A stretch of DNA of 64,000 nucleotides from Paenisporosarcina sp050269735. GTDB taxonomy: Bacteria > Bacillota > Bacilli > Bacillales_A > Planococcaceae. The notes under the pieces were generated by a model. It made no database searches. It was not told the origin of the DNA and was given only the letters and a program-made list of their open reading frames with translations. The position numbers were made by a program, and so were the translations under genes. Positions 51,407 through 60,500 of the stretch are shown here, in pieces; positions within the stretch are counted from its first letter, which is position 1; the number at the start of each line of letters is the position of its first letter. The stretch is from contig NZ_JBNNIX010000001.1 in NCBI RefSeq assembly GCF_050269735.1, positions 186,001 to 250,000 on the forward strand, in the 5' to 3' direction.

Positions 51407-51441
51407 AGCTGAGCGAAGAAAACTTCGTTCAGCTTTTTTTA
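51407..51441 (+). terminator. Terminator after the rsbR-like gene
   Basis: AGCTGAGCGAAG / CTTCGTTCAGCT stem with an AAAA loop and seven T residues. Confidence 0.85.
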
Positions 51442-51521
51442 TAGGAAATTATTGGCTTATGGCGACTGTATTGGTTAAATCAAATGAGGAGTAATAAAGA
51501 AGGTTAGGGTGGTGGGTAGGA

Positions 51522-52388
51522 ATGAACAGTTACATAGAACGCATTCAACAGGTCTATCCAGAGCTTATTATTGACCAATGCGCACAAAATGAAAATGGAC
51601 AAAATAACGATGTGCTGGTGGTAAACGAATCGCTGGTGTTCCGTTTTCCAAAGTATGAAAAAGGAATCGAGCAATTAAGTCGAGAAACGAAGATTTTAGA
51701 GGCAATACACAATCGAATGAAGTTGCCGACGCCTTATCCACTGTATCAATCATTCGAACCAAAAGAGGTTGGCATGGTTTTTACAGGATACCATTTAATA
51801 GAAGGTACTCCCTTGTGGAAGCAAGACTTCTTAAAAATTGAAGAGGAAGAAACAGTGCGTCAACTTGCCACACAACTCGTTTCATTTCTATTGGAACTGC
51901 ATGCGACACCACTTGATTCGATTTCTGGACTGGGTAAAAAACAAATGAAAACCCCACAAGAAGAAATGGGTGAATTGTATAAGAACATTCAAACAAAGCT
52001 CTATTCATTTATGAGAAAAGATGCACAAGACCAGGTAACGCATCGATTTGAATCGTTTTTAAACGATGACCTTCAAGTCACTCCAACCTTAATCCACGGT
52101 GACTTTGGGGGATCGAACATCTTGTGGAACCCAGTAGAAAGCCGAATATTAGGCATTATTGATTTTGGTGGAGCGGGAATAGGCGACCCTGCTTATGATT
52201 TAGCTGGAATCCTTTCGAGCTATGGAGAAGACTTTTTCAATCGGTGCATCGCTCTTTATCCAAATGGGAAAGAAATTGCACAACGGGTCCATTTCTATCG
52301 GAGTACGTTTGCCTTGCAAGAAGCTTTACACGGAGTAGACAACAATGATGCCGAAGCATTAGAGAATGGAATACAGGCATACAGATAA
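51522..52388 (+). CDS. APH-fold phosphotransferase, APH(2'')-like
   Basis: 288-aa kinase. N-lobe ENGQNNDVLVVNESLVFRFPKY (anchoring region), ETKILEAIHNRMKLPTPYPL, catalytic loop TLIHGDFGGSNILWNP near residue 192 and metal motif LGIIDFGGAGIGDPAYDLA near 212. Resembles aminoglycoside 2''-phosphotransferase-type proteins and their chromosomal relatives. Resistance is not implied. ATG follows a weak GGTGGGTAGG. The P-loop gene follows by 30 nt. Confidence 0.86.
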   Translation: MNSYIERIQQVYPELIIDQCAQNENGQNNDVLVVNESLVFRFPKYEKGIEQLSRETKILEAIHNRMKLPTPYPLYQSFEPKEVGMVFTGYHLIEGTPLWKQDFLKIEEEETVRQLATQLVSFLLELHATPLDSISGLGKKQMKTPQEEMGELYKNIQTKLYSFMRKDAQDQVTHRFESFLNDDLQVTPTLIHGDFGGSNILWNPVESRILGIIDFGGAGIGDPAYDLAGILSSYGEDFFNRCIALYPNGKEIAQRVHFYRSTFALQEALHGVDNNDAEALENGIQAYR

Positions 52389-52418
52389 CGCCAAATGCAA
52401 TAAAAGGGGGGGGACAGG

Positions 52419-52940
52419 ATGAAAAAAATAATGGTAATTGGGATATCAGCTGGCGTTGGGAAGTCAACATTTGCCCGGAAATTGGGAGAATCCTTGACTC
52501 TTCCGGTTATCCATTTAGATAAGCTATTTTGGAAACCTAATTGGGTGGAAGCTTCTCTAGAGGAATTTTCAAAAGCCCAACAGGAAATCGTCATCCAAGA
52601 TCAATGGATTATAGAAGGCAATTACACCAATACATTTGACCTTCGAGCAGCACATGCCGATACAATGATCTATTTAGAACTGCCTCTACATGTATGTCTC
52701 TACCGGGTCGTCAAACGTTGGCTGATGAACCTAGGGAAAACGAGGCCGGATATGACAGCTGGGTGTGAAGAAAAACTCGATTGGGCATTCATTAAATTTA
52801 TCATCACGACTTACTATCCAAGAAAGCGAAAAATGGATGACCGCCTTCAAAACTTCCTGAAAACAGGTCCTGCCAAAGAAGTCATTACGTTGAAGAGTAA
52901 GAAAGACATTCGATTGTATTTAGAAAACGTAAAGAGGTAG
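52419..52940 (+). CDS. P-loop NTPase, FlaR/topology-modulation-like kinase
   Basis: 173 aa. Walker A GISAGVGKSTFARKL near residue 8, then PVIHLDKLFWKPNW and WIIEGNYTNTFDLRAAHADT, which are the conserved regions of the small adenylate-kinase-like 'DNA topology modulation' proteins. Biochemical role unproven. AAGGGGGGG precedes the ATG. Co-directional with the APH-like gene, probably one transcript. Confidence 0.85.
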   Translation: MKKIMVIGISAGVGKSTFARKLGESLTLPVIHLDKLFWKPNWVEASLEEFSKAQQEIVIQDQWIIEGNYTNTFDLRAAHADTMIYLELPLHVCLYRVVKRWLMNLGKTRPDMTAGCEEKLDWAFIKFIITTYYPRKRKMDDRLQNFLKTGPAKEVITLKSKKDIRLYLENVKR

Positions 52941-52993
52941 AACCCTAAGGTCGGTTTGGTAAACGAAACAATGGTCACTCACTTTACAAAAAA

Positions 52994-53036
52994 GAAGCAG
53001 CTGAAGATACATTTCAGCTGCTCTTTCACTTTTTTA
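52994..53036 (+). terminator. Terminator after the P-loop gene
   Basis: AGCAGCTGAA / TTCAGCTGCT stem with an ATACA-type loop; CTTTCACTTTTTT tail. Confidence 0.8.
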
Positions 53037-53197
53037 GTCAGAAATGAACTCCTTTGAGACCCAATATCAGTGATTTCCATTAAAAAGGTTCTTTGGTAAG
53101 GGGTATTAGAATATACTTTAATGATAAGACTGAATATTCAATCAGTATTGAGCGAAGCTGAACGTTTCACATTACCTAAGGATAGGAGTGGAAAACG

Positions 53198-53464
53198 ATG
53201 GAATGGTCCTACTGGAAAGTCATTATGAAATACGGCCACGTGGGTTTACGGAAAGAAGTAAGTGTGGCTAGGCATTTTATCAAACCTGTAGGGTACACGT
53301 TACTGGATGTCATGGCAGATGCACAACACATGCCCGGCGTAAAAGCGAAAGGCATTGTGTCCGCACGACGAATAACACAAGAGGATTATCTGATTGGGAA
53401 CCGGGCAGAAGCAGAGAATTTCTATTTACAGAAGTTGAAAACGTTTAGTCAAATGAGTAGTTGA
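53198..53464 (+). CDS. Small conserved-looking hypothetical protein
   Basis: 88 aa, basic, no membrane segment; MEWSYWKVIMKYGHVGLRKE and VARHFIKPVGYTLLDVMAD. AGGATAGGAG precedes the ATG. I know no function. Followed by a very long perfect palindromic terminator. Confidence 0.65.
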   Translation: MEWSYWKVIMKYGHVGLRKEVSVARHFIKPVGYTLLDVMADAQHMPGVKAKGIVSARRITQEDYLIGNRAEAENFYLQKLKTFSQMSS

Positions 53465-53523
53465 GTATAGGGTTTCCGGGTTCGCTATGGGCAGCACCCG
53501 ACAGCACCATAACCCAATGAATG

Positions 53524-53570
53524 AAAGAGGGACGAATGAAGTGACCAGGTCACTTCATTCGTCCCTCTTT
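53524..53570. terminator. 23-bp perfect palindrome, terminator
   Basis: Arms 53524-53546 and 53548-53570 are perfectly complementary with a single-base loop (A at 53547), ending in CTTTTTC. Much longer than the usual terminator stem. Confidence 0.8.
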
Positions 53571-53762
53571 TTCTGATTAGCAATCTTGCGGCTGCGTTCG
53601 TCTCAACCTTACAACCTTTGCCGAAGATGCAATTTCGGCTGCTCTATTCTTTAATTATTTCTAACACTTTAACTGAAAGAATCAATCATAAGTCTACCAT
53701 CCTCTTGAAGATATGCTAGGATAAAGTTAATAAGATATTTTCCAGTATGTGGGGTGAACTGA

Positions 53763-54752
53763 TTGAGTCAAGGGTGGGAGTTGAAAGAAGGGGAAGGCCA
53801 ATATCATGTGGTGTCCGAAGATCAAATTTGGACAGTTTTGATGAAAGTACTCTCTCCACAGGCAAAGAAGACTACTTCCTACAAGTTTGCATTGCTCAGA
53901 GCAATCATCGAAAACCTTTATAAGGCGAATGGTGAACTGGAGATTTACTTCAATCAGCTCGCTCAATCTTTTGCGAAATTATATTGGAACTTGGTTGTGC
54001 GAAACGGCTATTCACAAGGGAAGCAAGCACAGATTGAGACGGAATTAATAGCGTTTAAACTGAACCACACGATACCAGATGGCGTTGTGTTCGATTCCAT
54101 TCCAGAGGATCTTCAGATTTCACTTATACATTCCATCGAAAGAAATATCGTCCAGAAATATGTCGTTGGCGCACTTTATGCAGATACGGATGGTGTTCTA
54201 TACGGGTTCTCGAAGAAAGAACGTAAGGTAAAACTGACCCCATCAGGGTATGAGTTTCTCTTGAAATACCAAACAAACGTCTTCAAATTGGTTAATTATG
54301 AGCTGGCGAAGTTTCTGCAGAAGAAAAATCCGTTTGCGACACAAGGGATACTGTTGGAGGAAATCGAAAACATCACGCAACGTGAATCACTGCTTCAATT
54401 CCAACAATTACTGATGGAACATTCCGGGATCAGTTGCTTTTATACCGAGAAACCTTTAGCTATCGGGCGAAACTCAATTGCCGTCGATCACTTTGTTCCG
54501 TGGAGCTTTGTTCATTCCGATGAGCTCTGGAACTTCGTATTGACGACAGGCTCGCTGAACTCGAGCAAAGGTAGCAAGTTGCCGGCTGAGCGATACTTAA
54601 AGAAAATCAATGAACGGAACCTTCTGTTCCAACAAGTAGGAGACGTATATGTGAAGCAGTACATGGAGAACTATAACTTTACCCAGTTTGTAAAACTATA
54701 TGAATATGCTGAGCTAAACGGATTTGAAAAAGGCTGGGAGCCGGTAAATTAA
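53763..54752 (+). CDS. HNH-endonuclease-domain protein, start of the defence island
   Basis: 329 aa. N-terminal helical domain to about residue 220; HNH nuclease fold near the end: CFYTEKPL, IAVDHFVPWSF (first His), then WNFVLTTGSLNSSKGSKLP (Asn and last His-position Asn/Lys), as in HNH proteins of restriction/defence loci. TTG start with GGGGTGA. The gene sits 200 nt before the dnd-associated small gene on the same strand and has a more ordinary base composition than the following genes. Role: predicted DNA cleavage, perhaps a separate restriction activity. Confidence 0.8.
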   Translation: MSQGWELKEGEGQYHVVSEDQIWTVLMKVLSPQAKKTTSYKFALLRAIIENLYKANGELEIYFNQLAQSFAKLYWNLVVRNGYSQGKQAQIETELIAFKLNHTIPDGVVFDSIPEDLQISLIHSIERNIVQKYVVGALYADTDGVLYGFSKKERKVKLTPSGYEFLLKYQTNVFKLVNYELAKFLQKKNPFATQGILLEEIENITQRESLLQFQQLLMEHSGISCFYTEKPLAIGRNSIAVDHFVPWSFVHSDELWNFVLTTGSLNSSKGSKLPAERYLKKINERNLLFQQVGDVYVKQYMENYNFTQFVKLYEYAELNGFEKGWEPVN

Positions 54753-54950
54753 GAAATGAGATTTAGAGATCTTTTACCTGTTTCAGAAGAGAAAGTTAAT
54801 ATTTAAATATTCCAAAATATGGTATCAAAAGGATTTGTCTGTCTCTTTATGATAAAATTGTATCAATTGTTAAATTGAATGTTTATTTTCACTAAAAATT
54901 ACAGTGGGAAATTTACAGACCAGTGAAAAATTTGAATTAGGGTGAGGTAT

Positions 54951-55136
54951 ATGAAAGAAAGTAAAAGAAGAGAATTAGAACTATTACATAAGCTTTGTAA
55001 GGAAAAAAATATTTCGACTGCTCTTGCACAGGATTTAATAACTTCAAGTAAAAAATTCTCTTATGAAAATGTAACTCAAAGTGCAAGAATTAAAGAGTAT
55101 CAAGAATTAATAAACTACCATACTAAACTTAAGTAG
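54951..55136 (+). CDS. DNA-modification-system-associated small protein
   Basis: 61-aa, charged, helical: ELELLHKLCKEKNISTALAQ and FSYENVTQSARIKEYQELIN. It resembles the short proteins found just upstream of dndD in several Dnd clusters. ATG follows AGGGTGAGG; a GTG at 54942 is inside the SD. It lies 10 nt before dndD and is surely co-transcribed. Role unknown; dndC would normally sit next upstream, but is absent. Confidence 0.65.
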   Translation: MKESKRRELELLHKLCKEKNISTALAQDLITSSKKFSYENVTQSARIKEYQELINYHTKLK

Positions 55137-55146
55137 GTGATAAACC

Positions 55147-57162
55147 ATGTTATTAAAAAAGTTAGTTTTTGATAATTATAAAACTTACTATGGCATTCAA
55201 GAAATTGATCTTTATATTCCGAAAAACATTAGAGAAGAAAAAGGACAAAATATTATATTAATAGGTGGCTTAAACGGGGCTGGCAAAACAACAATTCTTA
55301 AAGCAATTCTTTATGTTCTTTTTGGAAAACGAGGCATGAGCGAAACCGAACATAAAAGGTTGTTCTCTAATGTAATAAATAACACATTTTTTGAGGAGGG
55401 TGGTCTAGAATGTTCTCTCTCATTAATTTTGGAAACCGATTCCGGAGAAGAATGGAATTTAAAAGCAAAATGGTTTTTTGATAAATATAAAAGAGTTACA
55501 CATGAAGAAAGAAATCTAGAAGTAAAAAAACCTGGGTCAAGTTTATCTAAAGTTGCAAGAATAGATAATATTGAAGTTTACAATAAATTTATTGATAGGA
55601 TAATACCGTATCATGCCGCTCCATTTTTTATATTTGATGGTGAGGAAATTAAAGATATTATCTTAAGACAAAATAGTCATGAAATGAAAGAAGCAATTCA
55701 TAAAATTACAGGAATGGCAGCATATAGCCAACTATTATCTGACTTGAAATTTTATAAGAATGCCGTTGAAAATAAGATTGCAAAGTCAGTTAGTGTGGTC
55801 AAATTAAATAGCATTCAGAATGATTTAGATAAAATAGAACAAGATGTGAAAAATTTTGAAGTTAAAAGGGACAAATATCTTGCCGAAATTCGAAATTTTG
55901 ATAAATTAATTGATTCTACGAAAGAAGCACGTAATACAAAAATTTCACGGAACTCAAAATCTCGTGAAGTGATTATTAAACAACAATCAAGAATTGAAAC
56001 AGAACTTGAAATCAAAAAAAATGAGTTGGATAATTATTTACAAAAATATACAATAAATATTATTTTAAGAGATAAAATATACAAACTCAAAAAACAATTA
56101 AAGCTCGAAAATGAAATAAATCATAAAAGGATCCTTCAAAATGCTTCATTAACACCTTATCGTAATTTCATCAGTCAGCTCCTAAATCAAAATATTGAAC
56201 CTGCATTAACCAAAGAGCAAGTACTTCAAATTCATGAACTTGGAGAAGAAATATGGATTAAAGAAAATTCAATTCAAAACACTATATCTTCTGATTACAA
56301 TGAAATTCATGATATATCCAATAACGATTATAATTATCTTGTTAATACTCCAATTAAAGATGAAATCCAAATCACTAAATATATTAATGAAATTGAAAAA
56401 TTACAACAAAAACTTAATTCTCTAGAAATAGAAATTAGGAACGCTCCAGAATCCGTTGATTTAGATGAAGAAAATAAAAAAATTGATTTACTAACAATTA
56501 AATTGGGTGAAAATAAATTAAGATATAAATCTATTAATAGCAAATTAAGTTTGAAGAATGAAGAAAGAACCAATCTTAGAAATCAGATAACACGTTTAGC
56601 AGATCAAGATGGCAGTTTGGAAGATCTTCTAAAAAGTAAAGAAGATATAGGCAATATAATAGATACGATGGAACAATATGTTACAGAGGTTACTACAATG
56701 AAAGCAACATTAATAAAAGAAGAATTTTCTAAGATGTTACAAAAATTGTTTAGAAAACAAGATGAGTTTGGAAAGATCGAATTCGATATTAATACTTATT
56801 CTATTCGACTTTACAATGACAAAATGCAGGAAATTAGTATCGAAGAGCGATCTGCAGGAGAAATGCAAATGATTTCTTCCGCTTTAATTTGGGCGCTTAC
56901 TAAGGCTTCCGATTTATCTCTGCCAATTGTTATTGATACTCCTTTAGGAAGGCTCGATAGTTATCATAGAAATCATCTGATAAATTATTATTATAAAGAA
57001 CTAAGTGAACAAGTAATTATTTTATCAACAGATACAGAAATTACTAAAGAGTATATAAATGTGATGGAAGAACATTCTTATAAACAATATATGTTGGATT
57101 ATAATGAAACAAAAAAATATACTGTTATCAGAGATGGTTACTTCGATTTTATAAAAGGGTGA
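55147..57162 (+). CDS. dndD: DNA sulfur modification ATPase DndD
   Basis: 671 aa, the normal DndD length. SMC/Rad50-like: Walker A GGLNGAGKTT near residue 40, a long coiled-coil (about 200-540, no CxxC zinc hook), and C-terminal ABC signature RSAGEMQMISSALIWAL with Walker B PIVIDTPLGRLDS and the H-loop-like LSTDTEIT. DndD supplies ATP-driven DNA opening/nicking in phosphorothioation, working with DndC (sulfur transfer) and DndE. Very AT-rich and Lys/Asn/Ile-heavy, unlike the genes before 53.5 kb, suggesting transfer. TAGGTGAT precedes the ATG. Confidence 0.93.
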   Translation: MLLKKLVFDNYKTYYGIQEIDLYIPKNIREEKGQNIILIGGLNGAGKTTILKAILYVLFGKRGMSETEHKRLFSNVINNTFFEEGGLECSLSLILETDSGEEWNLKAKWFFDKYKRVTHEERNLEVKKPGSSLSKVARIDNIEVYNKFIDRIIPYHAAPFFIFDGEEIKDIILRQNSHEMKEAIHKITGMAAYSQLLSDLKFYKNAVENKIAKSVSVVKLNSIQNDLDKIEQDVKNFEVKRDKYLAEIRNFDKLIDSTKEARNTKISRNSKSREVIIKQQSRIETELEIKKNELDNYLQKYTINIILRDKIYKLKKQLKLENEINHKRILQNASLTPYRNFISQLLNQNIEPALTKEQVLQIHELGEEIWIKENSIQNTISSDYNEIHDISNNDYNYLVNTPIKDEIQITKYINEIEKLQQKLNSLEIEIRNAPESVDLDEENKKIDLLTIKLGENKLRYKSINSKLSLKNEERTNLRNQITRLADQDGSLEDLLKSKEDIGNIIDTMEQYVTEVTTMKATLIKEEFSKMLQKLFRKQDEFGKIEFDINTYSIRLYNDKMQEISIEERSAGEMQMISSALIWALTKASDLSLPIVIDTPLGRLDSYHRNHLINYYYKELSEQVIILSTDTEITKEYINVMEEHSYKQYMLDYNETKKYTVIRDGYFDFIKG

Positions 57163-57166
57163 ATTT

Positions 57167-57535
57167 ATGTCTAATCGCAGAATGTACTTATCAGAAGAGG
57201 GAAAGAAAATACTTGATTTGATAGTTGAGGTTTTAGAAACAGAACGACCAATGGTTGTCCGGATAGCTCTTGCAAAGGGGATCTCAGTCTCAAATGGACC
57301 AGTAGAAGATGTGTTTCCTAATTCCAAAAACAAATGGACAATCCCAGATAATGTAATAAAAGACAAGGAGTACTTATTATTTAAGCATCTTATAATAAAC
57401 GAGGTGCAAAAGACTTTAGATGAGGACCATTTACATCAACATATGATATTGTTTATTGAAAAAGGATTACAAACACTTAAACAAGAATATGAAAGGAAAA
57501 CTTCTCTAGAAGACTTCCGCTTAAGTATTTTGTAA
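57167..57535 (+). CDS. dndE: DNA sulfur modification protein DndE
   Basis: 122 aa, usual size. All-helical protein with the DndE core (LDLIVEVLETERPMVVRIAL then AKGISVSN) and a basic helical C-terminus. DndE tetramerises and binds nicked dsDNA for the modification complex. ATG 4 nt after the dndD stop, with AAAGGGTGA; ends in a bidirectional terminator. No other dnd modification gene follows. Confidence 0.87.
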   Translation: MSNRRMYLSEEGKKILDLIVEVLETERPMVVRIALAKGISVSNGPVEDVFPNSKNKWTIPDNVIKDKEYLLFKHLIINEVQKTLDEDHLHQHMILFIEKGLQTLKQEYERKTSLEDFRLSIL

Positions 57536-57567
57536 AAAAATCCCACCAATTAGGTGGGATTTTTTTA
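57534..57567. terminator. Bidirectional terminator between dndE and dptH
   Basis: AAAAAAATCCCACC-AATTA-GGTGGGATTTTTTT, symmetrical A/T tails, 0-1 nt from both stop codons. Confidence 0.9.
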
Positions 57568-60500
57568 TTATATTCTCTCAGAAAGAGGAATTATGTTTAC
57601 AACCGTTACCGTTGGGTTAGATAAATCTCCATTGTCTTGAAGAATAGGGCCATGAACGATACACTGACCTTTTCTTAAGGAGCTCAATTTATTTTCCCAG
57701 TATTTTTTTTCTTGAACTTCTTTAGTTAAACTAGAAGCTATATTTGATAACTCTTGTTCTGGGGGTGAAAAATAAACCTTTTGAGATGAATTTTGTAACC
57801 TAGCTAATTCATCTATGTCTAATTGTGATTTTAAAAATTGTGTTGCATACCATGCCGACCAACCAAATTTTCTGCCCTCTGTTAATACTCTCGCAGAAGG
57901 AGATTTTTCAGTATGATCTAAATTCTGCGCTTCATCCATAATAACTGGAATTGGTTCGTTTTTATTACCGAATCTTACAGAATAATTCCATAAATCCCAT
58001 AGGATGAATTCAGTGATTATCAATTGTACATCTCTTGGAAAACCGGTTAATTGAATAATATAGATTTCACCATTGCTTTCAATATGTTTTTTCCAATCTA
58101 TCCCATTATCGATACTGAATGGATTGCGATCGATTAAAGGTCTTATTTGAGAAAGTGCCGTTTTAGAGTAACTAGAACCATCTTCCTCAAGAAGTTTTTT
58201 AAGTTTCAATAAATCTAAATTACTTTCATATATTTCTAATCCTTTTAAAACAGCCTCATAGATCGCATTTTGTTGTTGGATTCCTAATGTTTTATAGACC
58301 GCAGAAAATACGCTTTTTATACGTTCAGCCACATCTGTGTTAGATTCAGGTAAATGAATACCACCAATATCGCGAACATTCCTTTGAAATGGATTTATTG
58401 GCAATTTCTCACTGTATACAATTTTTTGAATTATTTTGTCACCTAAAAATTCAACAAATTCGGGTTCTAACTGATTTGGTAAAAAACCTTCGGTATAATC
58501 GATCACAATACTCGGGATACCCAATTTCGATTTTTCTAGAAGCAAACACTGCATAAAATATGTTTTTCCTTGGCCAGATTTTCCGGAAATTAATAAATGT
58601 CTATTGGCTAATCCTTTATTACCATATTCCCAGTATATTTCTCTACTAGAATTTTCAGCTCGTCCAATTTTAATTCTTAACTTTTCCAGCGGTATAGAAT
58701 CAATCTTTTCATCGTTTACTTGATCTAAAACGGAATCTTCTTTATGGATGGGGTTACACAAACCTTCTTTATCTGGAGAATCGTTACCTGAACCTTCAAA
58801 TAACTCAATTTCGGTTTCATCACTATCAGGAGACTCTTCAAGAGTTGTGTCTGAAACGATGGGTTCGGTATTTAGAGTATAAATTCCTTTTTCTACAGAT
58901 GTAGTTAGTGGCACACTTATTGTTTTTTGTGATGAAGATATTGTCTCTGTTTTATATAAGCTTGAAAGCATTTCTTCTTTTATAAAATCATTTTGTTCTT
59001 CATGCATCCATGTTCTCATTTGTTTTATTGATGCTACTAACCCTTCATATCCATCTTTTTCTGTAAGGTTTAACAATAAAACTTCGTCCTCTAAAAGAGC
59101 ACTTCGATGATAAGCATCTTTCTGGAAAGATAAGATTGCGCCTTCACCGATATATTTCAATAAACTGTTTGAAACAATATAATCATCCCTTAATAGTTTT
59201 TCAATAACTACATCTGAGAGAGCATAATTTTTTTCAATCCAGAAGTCACTTTGCTCCAATTTTTTTGCATTTGATATTACAAGTTGAGCGAAGAAATTAC
59301 GATAAAATCTACCAGAGAAAGATTCTCCCATTTCTCCTGTTAAAGCCTCAATGAAGATGTTTTTAGTGTTTTTGACTTGTGATCGAGCTTTATTTAAGAC
59401 TTCACCCGTATTTAAACCGATTTTAACTTCAATAGGATAGAAGTGAAGAGCGATCTGCCCATTATTAATTTCTAAACCGATTAATAGCAAGTCGTCGCTT
59501 TTACTTCCTTTCATTTGAAGGTTTTTTGCAGTAAAAACACCTTCACTTTTGCTTAATCCTACCACACCGGCTACACGCAGAACTTCTTCAAGAGAGATGG
59601 GAATCCATAAGATGTTAGGATGATCAAAATATGAAACAGAATATTTGATAGCAGATATTATACTTAATTTCTCTCTATCAAAATGTCCCTTGCTTCCAAT
59701 GATTCTTAATAACCATTCACCATTAAAAGTATTAAAGGCTTTGATTGTATTAAGAACATTTTCGTCGGTTCCTTCTACATTCTTTTGAAGAAGAAACTCT
59801 TTGATTACAGCATAATATTGTTGAGATTTATCCGTCACTGTAATGGCATCAAAACGACTTGACGAAGAATATTGATCACTATAATGAATTACAACTAAAT
59901 TACCATTGTATTTATTGAAGAATTCTAAATCGACAGATGGGTCAACAAACGTTACCCAATAAGAAGATTTGAAAATCTTTTCTAAAGTCATTTCATCCGC
60001 AGTTGTAATACGAGATAAAATGGCTTCGCCTTTTCTATAGCTATCATTCCCACCATTACGTAAATTGGCTGCCAATTCATTAAAATAATAAGCTGTTCTA
60101 GTAAGATAGCTAAGATCATCTACGCTATTACTATAACCCTTTGTTCCGAAACCGCTCTTGTAAGTCTCTGCGTCTCTCATAGAAGGGATACTTGAATATA
60201 ACCCTTCGATTGCTAGGCCAGTATTCATATCGTTAATAGGCTGAATAGCATAATTTTCTTGGGCGTGCATTTTATAAAATGAAATATGTGCATATCTAAA
60301 CTCTGAACTTGGCTCTTGGCTATAAAAGAAAAGTTTTTCTCTCATTATTCTTAATACATCTTCAGGATCCATGTCCTTAATCTTGTTTAGTCTGATTTGG
60401 AATAATTCCTCAAAATGTTCTACTGTATCCGTACGGGCATATATTTCAAAAGCGCTTTCCATATTCTCGTTTTTATATAAAGTTACTTCAATAGGTTTTA

